Assembly (NCBI RefSeq): GCF_000952155.1
Contig: NZ_JYON01000001.1
Coordinates: 124,001-188,000, forward strand
Reading direction: 5' to 3'
DNA from: Aliterella atlantica CENA595
GTDB lineage: Bacteria > Cyanobacteriota > Cyanobacteriia > Cyanobacteriales > Chroococcidiopsidaceae
Length of the DNA stretch: 64,000 nt
Below, one piece after another: positions 17,820-27,503 of the stretch. The position numbers were made by a program, and so were the translations under genes. The notes beneath the pieces are model-generated. The model saw nothing but the letters and a program-made list of their open reading frames with translations. It ran no database searches and was not told the origin of the DNA. The stretch's first letter is position 1; each line of letters begins with the position of its first letter.

Positions 17820-20819
17820 TCAATCAGTCGCTTTGATGATAGGCAACCTGATGGTAAACGTTGTGCCTTGTCCTTCTCCAAGGCTTGCTACCTCAATTGT
17901 ACCTCCGTGCAATTGGACCAGGTGACGAGCGATCGCAAGTCCAATCCCCACCCCACCTGGTGTATGACGACTGGGGACTTCTGCTTGCGTGAAGCGATCG
18001 AAGACATTGGGTAGAAAATCAGGACGAATGCCGATGCCTGTATCGCTGACGGTAATCTCAATATCAGAATCAAGGCGTTCTAACCGAATTGTGACTTCTC
18101 CTCCTTGGGGTGTAAATTTAATTGCATTGTCTAGCAAGTTAGCAATGACTTGTTGGAGGCGATCGCTATCTGCCAGATGAGGGAGTGAAACATTAGATAT
18201 TGCCTCAATCAGTTGAATATTCTTCGCTTCAGCCGATGGATGGAATGTTGCAACAACGCCTTGTAGCAGAAAAACTAAATCAACGCCTTGAAGGTTTAAG
18301 CGCAGCTTGCCCGAAAGAATACTAGAGACATCAAGCAGATCTTTTACCAGTTTTGCCTCAATCGCGGCATTCCGTTCGATCGTATCGAGGGCAATAGCCG
18401 CCTTAGCCCAGTCAAACGGTTGTTGTTTTAGTAAGGGCGTCCAGCCGAGGATATTTGCCAGCGGCGTTTGCAGTTCATGAGTAATCGTCATAAGAAACTC
18501 ATTCTTGAAGCGGTTTGCCGATTGCTCCTGCCGCAATCGTGACATTTGCAGTTGCGTTTCCACTCGTGCAACCAATTCGCGGGCAGAGAAGGGTTTGATT
18601 AAGTAATCATCTGCTCCCGCTTCTAGTCCTTCGATTGTTGCCTCTTCGCCTGCTCGTGCCGAGAGCAAAATAATTGGAATACTTTTGGTAACTGGGTCAG
18701 CCCGCAGGCTATTGAGCAGTTGGAACCCATCCACCTCTGGCATCATTACATCCGTTAATACTAGATCGGGTAGTTGTTGCTGTATCATATCGAGAGCGAT
18801 CGCACCATTGGCAGCCGTCTCCACCTGCCACCGCTGACTCAACAGCCGCTTCAGGTAGTCGCGCATATCGGCGTTGTCATCCACCAGCAAGATTCGCCTG
18901 GATGCGGATGAGGGGACGTGTGGGTAAGTCGCGAAGGCAACTTTTCTTCCTTCTCGGTTCTTGACTTCTTCGACGCTGCCATTCTCTGGGGTCAGCCACC
19001 GCAACGCTTCTTCTACGTAGGGTGATGCCCCCGCCAAGGTCAAAGCTAAAGTGCGATTTGCCCCCCCAATCTGCTGGGCGGGCAGATGAACGCATCCAGT
19101 TGGAATAGATACTCTAAAGCAGCTTCCTTCTCCAAGGGCGCTGCTAACCTGAACGGTTCCTCCGTGCAGTTTCACCAATTGCTGCACGAGCGATAAGCCA
19201 ATTCCCGATCCCTCAAATGTGCGTCCTTGCGCTCCTTTAACTTGATGGAATCGTTCAAACAGACGCTCGATTTCTGCCTCTGGAATGCCAATGCCTGTGT
19301 CTTGTACGGCTAGTTCAACAAAGCTACCGATTTGATGCAAACGAACCGCAATCTCACCTGCAAACGTGAATTTGAAAGCGTTTGAAATCAAATTGAGAAC
19401 AATCTTTTCCCACATCTCGCGATCGACGTAAACAAACTCAGGCAAAGGGGAACAATCAACGACTAAGCGCAAACCTGCTCGTTCGATCGCCGAACGAAAG
19501 ACACTGGCTAACTCTGCTGTAAAAGTTGCCAGATCGATTGGTTCATAAACAGCAGAGGTGCGATCGCTTTCAATGCGTGAGAAGTCTAGGAGTGTATTTA
19601 CGAGTTTTAGCAACCGCAAACCATTGCGCTGCATCACTTCAATTCGCTGCCGTTGATTGGGCGACAGCGGATCGGCTAGGTCGGTTAACGCATCTTCTAA
19701 AGGACCCAATATCAAGGTGAGTGGTGTGCGAAATTCATGGCTGACGTTGCTGAAGAAGGCGGTTTTGGCGCGATCTAGTTCTGCCAATGCCTCGGCTCGC
19801 TGGCGTTCTTGCTCATAGCTGCGAGCCGTTGCGATCGAACTTTCCACCTGTTGCGCCACCAATTCCAGAAAGGAACGGTATTCGCCATTGAACTGGAGTC
19901 GAGGGCTGATGCCTGCAACCAGCAGACATTCCACAATTTCTTTGTTGCCCGACAGAATCGGGAGAACGAAGGCAGAATGGGGACTTTCTCCCCACGGTTC
20001 GAGGGGGAGCGATCCGAAGCGATCGACCACATCGGTAATTAGCAGCGGTTCACGGCTCTTTTGAACGTCCACCAGCGACCAGCAACTTGAGCGCTCAGTC
20101 AAATCCATTTCTCTTGGCGCAGCGGCACTGTCTGCGGGCAGCCCGCTTGAAGCCACCAATTCTACCAAGTTGCCTTGCTCGTTGACCTGATAGAACAGGG
20201 CAAAGGGAATATCGTAAGGATTGAGCGCATCGGCGGCAGCAAGACAGGCGGAAGTGCGCGTTTTTGCCCCGTTCCCAGCCCTGGCTAGCTCTCGTAGCAT
20301 TGTCAAGCGACGTTGACCAATCACTTGCCCGGTCGTCTCAGTCGCGGTACAGATCATCCCACTAACCTTGCCCATCTCATCCCGAACGGGACTATAGCAG
20401 AACGTGAAATAGGTTTCTTCCAGGTAGCCAAAGCGCGAGGGGTGAAAAAGCCGATCTGCCGCAAAGAAGGCTTCGCCCGTAGTCCTGACACTTTCAAGTA
20501 TCGGCTTCGTCTGGTCATGCCAAATTTCTGCCCATGTCTCTCTAGCAGATTGCCCCAGCGCCTTGGGGTGAGTTGCGCCATATATGGGAATCACGGCATC
20601 GTTGTAAAGCTGGATGTAGTCTTCTCCCCAGAAAATGATTTGGGCAAAGTGAGACGGGAGCATGGTGCTGACAAGGGTTCGTAGGCTCTGCGACCAGTTT
20701 TCGACCGCACCTAATGGGGTGTTCGACCAATCGTGCGATCGCATTAACGCCGCCATCTCGCTGTTACCCGCAAAGATGGTCTCAGACAGAGTATTTGGGG
20801 CTTCTGGGGTCATCGTCAT
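17820..20819 (-). CDS. hybrid sensor histidine kinase (PAS-GAF-HK-REC-HK)
   Basis: 999 residues: an N-terminal PAS-like domain (about 25-165, with SNTPLGAVENWSQSLR as often found in cyanobacterial kinases), GAF (about 175-340), HisKA with His361 in SHEFRTP, HATPase with NLISNAFKF and DTGIGI, receiver with Asp690 in LTDVMMPE, second HisKA with His781 in THELQTP, and a second HATPase ending GVGIGLAIARHLV. It has the same HK-REC-HK core as its downstream neighbour, with stretches such as FFSNVSHEFRTPLTL in both, so the two probably arose by duplication with different sensory front ends. No transmembrane region. It is probably co-transcribed with the genes on both sides (gaps 33 and 77 bases). 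Confidence 0.93.
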   Translation of the reverse strand: MTMTPEAPNTLSETIFAGNSEMAALMRSHDWSNTPLGAVENWSQSLRTLVSTMLPSHFAQIIFWGEDYIQLYNDAVIPIYGATHPKALGQSARETWAEIWHDQTKPILESVRTTGEAFFAADRLFHPSRFGYLEETYFTFCYSPVRDEMGKVSGMICTATETTGQVIGQRRLTMLRELARAGNGAKTRTSACLAAADALNPYDIPFALFYQVNEQGNLVELVASSGLPADSAAAPREMDLTERSSCWSLVDVQKSREPLLITDVVDRFGSLPLEPWGESPHSAFVLPILSGNKEIVECLLVAGISPRLQFNGEYRSFLELVAQQVESSIATARSYEQERQRAEALAELDRAKTAFFSNVSHEFRTPLTLILGPLEDALTDLADPLSPNQRQRIEVMQRNGLRLLKLVNTLLDFSRIESDRTSAVYEPIDLATFTAELASVFRSAIERAGLRLVVDCSPLPEFVYVDREMWEKIVLNLISNAFKFTFAGEIAVRLHQIGSFVELAVQDTGIGIPEAEIERLFERFHQVKGAQGRTFEGSGIGLSLVQQLVKLHGGTVQVSSALGEGSCFRVSIPTGCVHLPAQQIGGANRTLALTLAGASPYVEEALRWLTPENGSVEEVKNREGRKVAFATYPHVPSSASRRILLVDDNADMRDYLKRLLSQRWQVETAANGAIALDMIQQQLPDLVLTDVMMPEVDGFQLLNSLRADPVTKSIPIILLSARAGEEATIEGLEAGADDYLIKPFSARELVARVETQLQMSRLRQEQSANRFKNEFLMTITHELQTPLANILGWTPLLKQQPFDWAKAAIALDTIERNAAIEAKLVKDLLDVSSILSGKLRLNLQGVDLVFLLQGVVATFHPSAEAKNIQLIEAISNVSLPHLADSDRLQQVIANLLDNAIKFTPQGGEVTIRLERLDSDIEITVSDTGIGIRPDFLPNVFDRFTQAEVPSRHTPGGVGIGLAIARHLVQLHGGTIEVASLGEGQGTTFTIRLPIIKATD

Positions 20820-20896
20820 ACCTGGCTCTCCAAAGGCAGCAATCTCGAAGTGATGGGGTTTGCCAATCTGTGTTCTTATTATCGGGGAATTATTCG

Positions 20897-21943
20897 CTAA
20901 ACCTGCTTATCCCGATCGGAATCTGAAGCCTGTCCTACCAATTGACTCACCATCTCAATCCATTTAGTAGGGGGAGTTAACTTGTGCAAATGCGCCTCAT
21001 AGCCTGCCAAAAGCGCCTTTTCTCGATCCTCGTCTAGATAAGCTGTGAGCGCGACGGCAGGAATATGCCCTCCCTGCCCAGCTTCTAAAGCACGGATTCG
21101 CCGAATTAAGCTATAGCCATCTACACCAGGCATCCGAATATCACTTACCAATACGTCAGGATGGAATTGCTCTAGCTCCTCTAACGCCGCTGCTGCGCTG
21201 GCAACTGTCTTGACATCAATGCCATAGGACTCGAAAACAGTAGTAATAAATTCGCGGATATCCGCTTCGTCATCGACTACCAGCACCCGTAAGCAATCTA
21301 GAGAATGAGGCAATGGCGACAAGGGAATTCTCCCTTCTTTGGGAATGGTTTCTAGGGACTGTTGCCCAGCTAGGGGCGCAAATCGCGATTCGCTGGGCTG
21401 GATAGGCGATACTACCTGCTGAGATGGACTCAACTTATACACCCCAATCCGCAAGCTTTCAATTAGCCCATCTAGATTGCGAGCGATCGCAATATGCCAC
21501 TGCGACGCAAACGCTTGACCGTCTCGCGGGCATAAATTCATCTGCCAAACCTGCGATCCTCGGCTTTGGTCAAGCTGGTTCAATTGAGTCACAAAGGTTG
21601 AGCGATCGCCTTCTGCCACATACATAGCCAGAGGATTTCCGACTAAATAGCATTCGGGTATATTGAGGAGTCGGGCGATCGCTCTGTTTGCTTCTAGAAT
21701 GACTCCATCTGTATTAGTGACTAAATAAGCGATCGGGCAGGACGCAAACAAATCGCGATAATATAGCAGATTGTCCTGAATAACTTCGGTTGCTTCCAAG
21801 TTTGTCTGCATCTGCTCGCAGATCACCTGCAGGTCTTCCAGTGTGGCATCAATTTCTCGCCAAGCTTCTGCATCTTCCCTTTGCAATGCTGTAATTCGCT
21901 GTCGAATCACTTGAAAATGCAGCCTAACCGAATCGTCACTCAT
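20897..21943 (-). CDS. PAS domain-containing response regulator
   Basis: 348 residues: an N-terminal helical region likely to form a coiled coil (about 5-55), a PAS domain (about 60-175), a linker, and a C-terminal receiver (about 215-340) with DDEAD acidic pocket, phospho-acceptor Asp268 in VSDIRMPGVDG, and TAY and KL-PP positions for the conserved Thr and Lys. There is no DNA-binding output domain, so it probably passes signal by protein contact to the two hybrid kinases encoded just downstream on the same strand. It is the first gene of this three-gene signalling unit; its promoter should lie in 21944-22394. Confidence 0.88.
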   Translation of the reverse strand: MSDDSVRLHFQVIRQRITALQREDAEAWREIDATLEDLQVICEQMQTNLEATEVIQDNLLYYRDLFASCPIAYLVTNTDGVILEANRAIARLLNIPECYLVGNPLAMYVAEGDRSTFVTQLNQLDQSRGSQVWQMNLCPRDGQAFASQWHIAIARNLDGLIESLRIGVYKLSPSQQVVSPIQPSESRFAPLAGQQSLETIPKEGRIPLSPLPHSLDCLRVLVVDDEADIREFITTVFESYGIDVKTVASAAAALEELEQFHPDVLVSDIRMPGVDGYSLIRRIRALEAGQGGHIPAVALTAYLDEDREKALLAGYEAHLHKLTPPTKWIEMVSQLVGQASDSDRDKQV

Positions 21944-22394
21944 AAATCATCTATTTATTGTGCCTATCTACTGGCTTTACCTGGTCGTCACTCCATGAGT
22001 TTCCGCTTTTTTAAGTGGCACAGAGGAAATTCAGCAGATAAATATATTCCTTTAGTCTAGTAAATTTGTAAAGGAAGTAACCACAGAATTTGAGAATTAA
22101 GCTGATAGACATTCAAATTACAGCAGCAAAAAACTCAGCTTTATTGTAGGGTGCGTTGCCTTGGAGGGCGGACTCTAATGCTTCCTCTGGCAAATTAAGT
22201 GTCTTTTAGCTTATTTAGCTGAAAAAAATTGGTAATGTTGCTGTATAGTGGCTGCGGTCGTATGCAAGACTCAAAGGGCGATCGCTACCAGTTTGATGCC
22301 GATTAGACAAATTTATTGGCTGCGATTGAAAATTCAGTTGCACAATCTAATTTCAAAGCACTGTTTGACTAAAAAGCGATCGCACTTATAATTT
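21944..22394. other. intergenic region upstream of the signalling operon, with a possible gene remnant
   Basis: 451 bases without an intact gene. It should contain the promoter of the PAS-response regulator. A half-copy of the GTAGGGTGCGTT repeat is at 22147-22158. On the plus strand, bases 22226-22381 read as an amino-acid sequence broken by a single in-frame TAG, see the separate entry. Otherwise I see nothing. Confidence 0.5.
22226..22381 (+). pseudogene. possible remnant of a small gene
   Basis: The frame reads KKLVMLLYSGCGRMQDSKGD..QFDAD, a TAG stop, then TNLLAAIENSVAQSNFKALFD and a stop. The composition after the TAG is that of a normal amphipathic protein, but the segment is short and I cannot identify a parent family. 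It may be chance. Confidence 0.2.
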
Positions 22395-22601
22395 CTAAAT
22401 CGGTGGAATCAAATAGCCCTGCGGATGCTCTGGCAATTGGATGAGTATCAATATTTGACCTTTTTCTAGTTTCAAGATGTATATGCTAGAAACTGATGGA
22501 ACAGAGATAATTTCACCAGAATCTATGCTTTTGACAAGATAATTGCCAGTTTCTTCGTCTCTATCTTCGTATTGGACTATAGATGCCTTTATTTCGCTCA
22601 T
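22395..22601 (-). CDS. hypothetical protein, 68 residues
   Basis: A small soluble protein beginning MSEIKASIVQYEDRDEETG and ending QLPEHPQGYLIPPI. Predicted mostly beta strands (SIVQYEDRD, YILKLEKGQILILIQL) and acidic turns. No signal peptide or membrane span. I do not recognise the family; cyanobacteria carry many such orphan small proteins. It lies alone between the signalling operon promoter region and topA, divergent from topA. Confidence 0.5.
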   Translation of the reverse strand: MSEIKASIVQYEDRDEETGNYLVKSIDSGEIISVPSVSSIYILKLEKGQILILIQLPEHPQGYLIPPI

Positions 22602-22902
22602 AGATTCTTTACAATAACCTATCTCTTTAACATAGGATAAAACAAATCTTTAGCCCACCCTAACTACAGGTACGATTAAGCACAATGGGCGAAAAATTGC
22701 AAAAGCTTGTCAGAACTAAATTTCAGGACTTTTTTTAGTAGTAAATGTAGCCGCTAATAGTAAATATAAGTTAAAGATTGATATAGCTTGGATCTAATGA
22801 ATAGTTCCGCCACTTAAAAAAGTTGCCCCTTGACATTTGGCAGAAAATTCTTTAATCCTTGGACTTATTAGCCTTGCTGCTATTTGCCCTTTAAAAGTTC
22901 TC
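22602..22902. other. divergent intergenic region upstream of topA
   Basis: About 300 AT-rich bases separating the 68-residue gene (-) from topA (+). It must hold the topA promoter. The frame of topA is open upstream to 22837, but that extension (residues of low similarity to TopA) is probably untranslated. I see no repeat or RNA structure of note. Confidence 0.5.
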
Positions 22903-25554
22903 ATGCCTACCCTCGTCATTGTCGAATCCCCTACCAAAGCTCGTACTATTCGTAACTATTTGCCCTCTGACTACCGTGTAGAGGCATCAATGGGTCATGT
23001 GCGCGACTTGCCGCAGTCGGCTAGCGATATTCCCGCTGCTGTCAAATCAGAGAAATGGGCGAATTTGGGGGTCAACGTTGATGCAGACTTTGAACCTCTA
23101 TACATCGTTCCTAAAGATAAAAAGAAAATTGTCACACAGCTAAAAGAAGCGCTGAAATCGGCTGATAAGTTGATACTAGCCACAGACGAAGACCGCGAGG
23201 GAGAGAGCATAAGTTGGCACTTGTTGCAACTACTGAAGCCTAAAGTACCGATCGAGCGGATGGTATTTCACGAAATTACTCAAGAGGCAATTAAAAAAGC
23301 GTTGAAAAACTGCCGCGATATTGACGAGCAAGTAGTCCGCGCCCAAGAAACTAGGCGAATATTGGATCGGCTCGTAGGTTATACTTTGTCGCCCTTGCTA
23401 TGGAAGAAAATATCGTGGGGATTATCAGCCGGAAGGGTGCAGTCGGTAGCGGTGCGGTTATTAGTGAATCGAGAACGCGATCGCCGCGCGTTTAAGCAAG
23501 GTAGTTATTGGGATCTCAAAGCCACCCTAGAACAAGCCAAAAAACCATTTACAGCGGTGTTAGTAACCCTAGCAGGCACGAAAGTAGCAACGGGTAGCGA
23601 TTTTGATGAATCGACAGGAAAGATTATTGCTGGGCGCAATGTGGTACTGCTCAACGCACAAGAAGCCCGCAACCTGCAAGAACGCCTCTTAGGTAAACCT
23701 TGGCAAGTAACAGCGATTGACGAGCGCCCAGTAACTCGTAAACCTTATCCCCCATTTACTACTTCGACCTTGCAACAGGAGTCTAATCGCAAACTGCGAA
23801 TGTCGGCGCGGGATACAATGCGGACGGCTCAGAGTTTGTACGAGCAGGGGTATATTACCTATATGCGGACAGATTCGGTGCATTTGTCCGATCAAGCGAT
23901 CGCTGCTGCTCGTAGTTGTGTAGAAAAGCTGTACGGTAAAGAGTATCTATCACCTTCGCCTCGGCAATATACAACCAAAAGCAAGGGCGCTCAAGAAGCC
24001 CACGAAGCAATCCGCCCTGCTGGTAATACTTTCCGTACGCCCCAAGAGACGGGCTTAGGCGGGCGGGAATTTGCCCTTTATGACCTAATTTGGAAGCGGA
24101 CTGTAGCTTGTCAAATGGCAGATGCGAAGCAGACGCAAATTAGCGTCCAAACTCAGGTAGAAGATGCAGGATTTCGTTCTAGCGGTAAGCGAATTGATTT
24201 TCCTGGCTATTTACGGGCTTATGTAGAAGGATCGGACGATCCGAACGCGGCTTTGGAAGATAAAGAAGTAATTTTACCGCCGATGAAAGTAGGCGATCGC
24301 CCAAATTGTACTAATTTAGAAGCGATTTCGCATGAAACGCAGCCGCCAGCCCGTTATACAGAAGCGTCCTTAGTCAAAATGCTAGAAAGTGAAGGGATTG
24401 GGCGACCGAGTACCTACGCTAGTATTATTGGGACGATTATCGATCGCGGTTACGCTCAAGCGATCGGAAACGCCTTAGTACCAACTTTTACCGCCTTTGC
24501 TGTTACAGCTTTACTTGAAGAACACTTTCCCGATTTAGTCAATACCAGTTTTACATCGCGGATGGAGCAAACTTTAGATGATATTGCTACAGGCGAAGTC
24601 AAATGGTTGCCTTATCTGCGCCAGTTTTATTTAGGCGATAAAGGGCTAGAGACTTTAGTTAAGGAACGCGAAAGCCAAATCGATCTTGCCAAAGCTAGGA
24701 CTGTAGAACTAGAAGATTTGGATGTAAAAGTCCGCATTGGCAAATTTGGTCCTTATGTAGAAAAGGAAAATGGTAACGGTACTGTTACCGCTTCTATTCC
24801 GCAAAATGTTACTCCTGCTGATATTAATTCCGAGCAAATAGAGGCACTTTTACAAGGACCAAATAAAATAGGGCTGCACCCCGAAACTGGAGAGCCTATT
24901 TATCTGAAGATTGGTAGTAATGGTTATTACTTCCAGCTAGGCGATGCTACTCCTGAAAATAAAAAGCCAAAAACAGCTTCTTTACCTGCTGGTGTCAATC
25001 CTGAAAATGTGACATTGGAAATGGCTGTCAATCAGCTTTTATTGCCTCGCACTTTGGGGGTTCATCCCGCTACAGGGGGCAAAATTCAAGCTGGATTAGG
25101 CAAGTTTGGACCTTTTATCGTTCACAACGTAAGTAAGGATGAGAAAGACTATCGCAGTCTTAAAGCTGGCGATGATGTGTTTACAATCTCTTTGGAGAGG
25201 GCTTTAGAAATCCTCGCCGAACCCAAAAAAGTAGGACGTAATAAGTCTAAGCAAGCTTTGAAAGAGTTGGGTTCTCACCCTGCTGATAACGAGCTAATTA
25301 ACATTTATGATGGTCCTTACGGTCCTTATATCAAGCATGGCAAAACAAACGTCAGCTTACCTGAAGGTCAATCTGTAGAAGATATGACGCTAGCTAAAGC
25401 TTTGGAATTGTTAGCTACTAAAAAACCTAGCAGCAAAACAAGTCGCAAATCAGCTAGTGCTAGTAGTAAATCAACTACTACGAAAAGAAAAACTACAACT
25501 ACTCGCAGTTCGACTACTAAAACAACAAAAACATCGCGATCGAAAGCTAAGTAA
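22903..25554 (+). CDS. topA: DNA topoisomerase I
   Basis: 883 residues from the ATG at 22903, chosen because MPTLVIVESPTKART is the canonical start of the TOPRIM domain; an upstream in-frame start at 22837 would add 22 non-conserved residues. TopA relaxes negative supercoils, balancing the gyrase encoded 12 kb away. TOPRIM acidic residues are in DEDREGESISWHL; the active-site tyrosine is Tyr320 in TYMRTDSVHLS. After the core come four short repeated C-terminal modules (KFGPYVEKENGNG, GSNGYYFQLG, GLGKFGPFIVHN, YDGPYGPYIKHG) and a Lys/Ser/Thr-rich basic tail of about 45 residues for non-specific DNA binding. No zinc-finger cysteine clusters are present. Confidence 0.95.
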   Translation: MPTLVIVESPTKARTIRNYLPSDYRVEASMGHVRDLPQSASDIPAAVKSEKWANLGVNVDADFEPLYIVPKDKKKIVTQLKEALKSADKLILATDEDREGESISWHLLQLLKPKVPIERMVFHEITQEAIKKALKNCRDIDEQVVRAQETRRILDRLVGYTLSPLLWKKISWGLSAGRVQSVAVRLLVNRERDRRAFKQGSYWDLKATLEQAKKPFTAVLVTLAGTKVATGSDFDESTGKIIAGRNVVLLNAQEARNLQERLLGKPWQVTAIDERPVTRKPYPPFTTSTLQQESNRKLRMSARDTMRTAQSLYEQGYITYMRTDSVHLSDQAIAAARSCVEKLYGKEYLSPSPRQYTTKSKGAQEAHEAIRPAGNTFRTPQETGLGGREFALYDLIWKRTVACQMADAKQTQISVQTQVEDAGFRSSGKRIDFPGYLRAYVEGSDDPNAALEDKEVILPPMKVGDRPNCTNLEAISHETQPPARYTEASLVKMLESEGIGRPSTYASIIGTIIDRGYAQAIGNALVPTFTAFAVTALLEEHFPDLVNTSFTSRMEQTLDDIATGEVKWLPYLRQFYLGDKGLETLVKERESQIDLAKARTVELEDLDVKVRIGKFGPYVEKENGNGTVTASIPQNVTPADINSEQIEALLQGPNKIGLHPETGEPIYLKIGSNGYYFQLGDATPENKKPKTASLPAGVNPENVTLEMAVNQLLLPRTLGVHPATGGKIQAGLGKFGPFIVHNVSKDEKDYRSLKAGDDVFTISLERALEILAEPKKVGRNKSKQALKELGSHPADNELINIYDGPYGPYIKHGKTNVSLPEGQSVEDMTLAKALELLATKKPSSKTSRKSASASSKSTTTKRKTTTTRSSTTKTTKTSRSKAK

Positions 25555-25626
25555 TTTTGAGAGTGAAGTTTGATGCAATCTCTGGCAAGATAACCTTTTG
25601 CTAGAGATTTTATTATGGAGGGAAAG

Positions 25627-25650
25627 GAACGCAGATAAACGCAGATAAAA
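25627..25650. repeat. AACGCAGATAA tandem repeat downstream of topA
   Basis: Two tandem AACGCAGATAA units. A related array lies at 38732-38764 between aroG and trpD. This is a dispersed intergenic repeat; no function is evident. Confidence 0.6.
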
Positions 25651-25683
25651 TAGCGACTAAGTTTGGCAAACAAGTGGATGATT

Positions 25684-25718
25684 AAACTGGTCACTGGTCA
25701 CTGCTAACTGGTCACTGA
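25684..25718. repeat. CTGGTCA heptameric repeat (STRR) upstream of queG
   Basis: Four imperfect ACTGGTCACTG-type units ending 12 bases before the queG start. The same repeat occurs at 37511-37577 and 47365-47403. Short tandemly repeated heptamers of this type are well known in filamentous cyanobacteria. Confidence 0.75.
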
Positions 25719-25729
25719 AAAGAGGTCTG

Positions 25730-26677
25730 ATGACTGAGATAGGAATGGATAAATTTAGTATTGAACAAAGAGCTTTGGAGTTAGGATTCCATAAAGTCGG
25801 CATTGCTAGTGTAGATAGTATTGACGCAGAAGTACAGCACTTGCGATCGTGGCTTAAGCAAGGTTATCAAGCTGATATGGCGTGGATGGACAACCCCAAA
25901 CGCCAAGATATCCGTAAAGTTATGCCAGAGGTACGCAGTGTTATTTGTGTCGCCTTAAACTACTACACGCCTCACCAACGCCCTAATAGTCCTGAATATG
26001 CCAAAATTTCCCGCTATGCTTGGGGGCGCGACTATCATAAAGTATTGACCAAAAAGCTTAAAGCACTGACTAACTGGTTGCAGCAAACGCCAGGCGTACA
26101 AGCGCGTTATTATGCAGATACAGGACCAATTCAAGATAAAGTTTGGGCGCAAAAGGCGGGAATTGGCTGGATTGCCAAAAATGGTAATGTAATTGCTAGA
26201 GAATATGGTTCGTGGATATTTTTAGGCGAAATTCTCACAAACCTAGACTTAACGCCCAGTATCCCCCATACTGAACACTGTGGTAGTTGTACTCGTTGCC
26301 TCGATGCTTGTCCTACTGGTGCTTTAGCTAAACCTTTTGTTGTTGATGCTAATCGTTGTATTGCGTATCACACAATTGAAAATCGCGCCCAAGAGTTACC
26401 AGAAAACATCGTTCCTCATCTGCAAGGTTGGGTTGCTGGTTGCGATATTTGTCAAGATGTTTGTCCTTGGAATCAGCGTTTTGCAAGAGTTACTGATGTG
26501 GCTGAATTTCAACCCTACCCTACCAATGTTGCACCCAAGTTAACCGATTTAGCCCAGATGTCTGACGAATCGTGGGAGCAACGTTTTACAGCATCAGCAC
26601 TGCGCCGGATTAAGCCAGATATGTGGCGGCGGAATGCGCGGGCGAATTTGTTGAGACAGGGACGTGTAGAGACGTAG
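25730..26677 (+). CDS. queG: epoxyqueuosine reductase
   Basis: 315 residues. QueG reduces epoxyqueuosine to queuosine in tRNA, the last step of queuosine synthesis, using cobalamin and two [4Fe-4S] clusters. The cluster ligands are in [17 protein letters not shown] (about residues 183-199) and [13 protein letters not shown] (about 235-247). The N-terminal substrate/cobalamin domain contains [12 protein letters not shown] and [20 protein letters not shown]. Start at 25730 follows AGAGG; Met6 is an alternative. The last codons (RVET and stop) come from a palindromic repeat, so the original end may have been a few residues different. Confidence 0.93.
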   Translation: MTEIGMDKFSIEQRALELGFHKVGIASVDSIDAEVQHLRSWLKQGYQADMAWMDNPKRQDIRKVMPEVRSVICVALNYYTPHQRPNSPEYAKISRYAWGRDYHKVLTKKLKALTNWLQQTPGVQARYYADTGPIQDKVWAQKAGIGWIAKNGNVIAREYGSWIFLGEILTNLDLTPSIPHTEHCGSCTRCLDACPTGALAKPFVVDANRCIAYHTIENRAQELPENIVPHLQGWVAGCDICQDVCPWNQRFARVTDVAEFQPYPTNVAPKLTDLAQMSDESWEQRFTASALRRIKPDMWRRNARANLLRQGRVET

Positions 26678-26720
26678 CAGTGCTACGTCTCCACAGAAGT
26701 AGCACTGCTATGTCTCCACA
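26669..26720. repeat. palindromic repeat (GAGACGTAGCA family) covering the queG stop codon
   Basis: A perfect 11-bp palindrome, GAGACGTAGCA around one base, at 26669-26691, followed by a degenerate second copy to 26720. Relatives are at 36323-36351, 43000-43028, 50506-50534 and 52415-52441. It could serve as a terminator hairpin for queG. Confidence 0.7.
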
Positions 26721-26858
26721 GAACAGGAAGATGCAGAAAAATTTATGTAGGCGGTAGCGATCGCCAAATTTGGTAAACTTAGTTTTTACACGTATCCTAA
26801 TATAAAATTGGCTTTTATTTATGACTTGTCCTAATTTAATCTTTAACAGTTCGCCGAC

Positions 26859-27503
26859 ATGAAGCAGAGAATAATAATATTTGATTTTGATGGCACTATT
26901 GCTGATTCTCTAGACACGCTTGTTAATATTAGTAATCGTTTAGCCAAACAACTAGGTTATAAACAAACAAGTCAATCTGAACTTGCCCAATTGAAAAACT
27001 TGACTTCTAGAGAAATCATTAAACAATCTGGTATATCTATTTTTAAAGTACCTTTTCTCCTGCGTAAAGTCAAAGCAGAAATGAGTTCGGAGATTAAGAC
27101 TTTAAGCTTATTTCCAGGAATGAGAGAAACTTTAATCGATCTAGAGAGTATGGGGCATAAATTAGTGATAATTAGCTCCAATTCTAAAAGCAATATATTA
27201 GCCTTTTTAGAGCATAATAATTTAGAAAGTATATTTTACTATGTGTATTCTGGCACTACTGTATTTGGCAAAGATAAAGTAATTAATAAATTTATTAGAC
27301 AAGAAAATATCAACGTAGCAGATGTTATTTATGTAGGGGATGAAACTAGAGATATAGAATCAGCAAAAAAAAGTAAAGTAGTGGCGATCGCTGTTAGTTG
27401 GGGTTTCAATACTAAAGAAGCCCTAGCAAAAGAAAATCCAGATTTTTTAATAGAGCAACCCCAAGAACTATTAAGTGTCGTTGAGAGCTTATCGAACTTA
27501 TAA
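26859..27503 (+). CDS. HAD-family phosphatase (phosphoglycolate phosphatase-like)
   Basis: 214 residues. Motif I is IFDFDGTIADS (nucleophile Asp9 and acid Asp11 by family rule), motif II IISSNSK, motif III Lys plus VGDETRDIESAKKS. The cap is small and helical, inserted after motif I, as in Gph/PGP-like subfamily IA. Substrate unknown. The region is more AT-rich than its neighbours. Its 3' end overlaps the end of the convergent GAF-protein gene by 6 bases. Confidence 0.85.
   Translation: MKQRIIIFDFDGTIADSLDTLVNISNRLAKQLGYKQTSQSELAQLKNLTSREIIKQSGISIFKVPFLLRKVKAEMSSEIKTLSLFPGMRETLIDLESMGHKLVIISSNSKSNILAFLEHNNLESIFYYVYSGTTVFGKDKVINKFIRQENINVADVIYVGDETRDIESAKKSKVVAIAVSWGFNTKEALAKENPDFLIEQPQELLSVVESLSNL

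Noticed and set aside
12606..21943. The three signalling genes as the scytonemin UV-A regulators
   Set aside because: They are 14 kb from the block, lack DNA-binding outputs, and the known regulators lie upstream of scyA, which is beyond this window.
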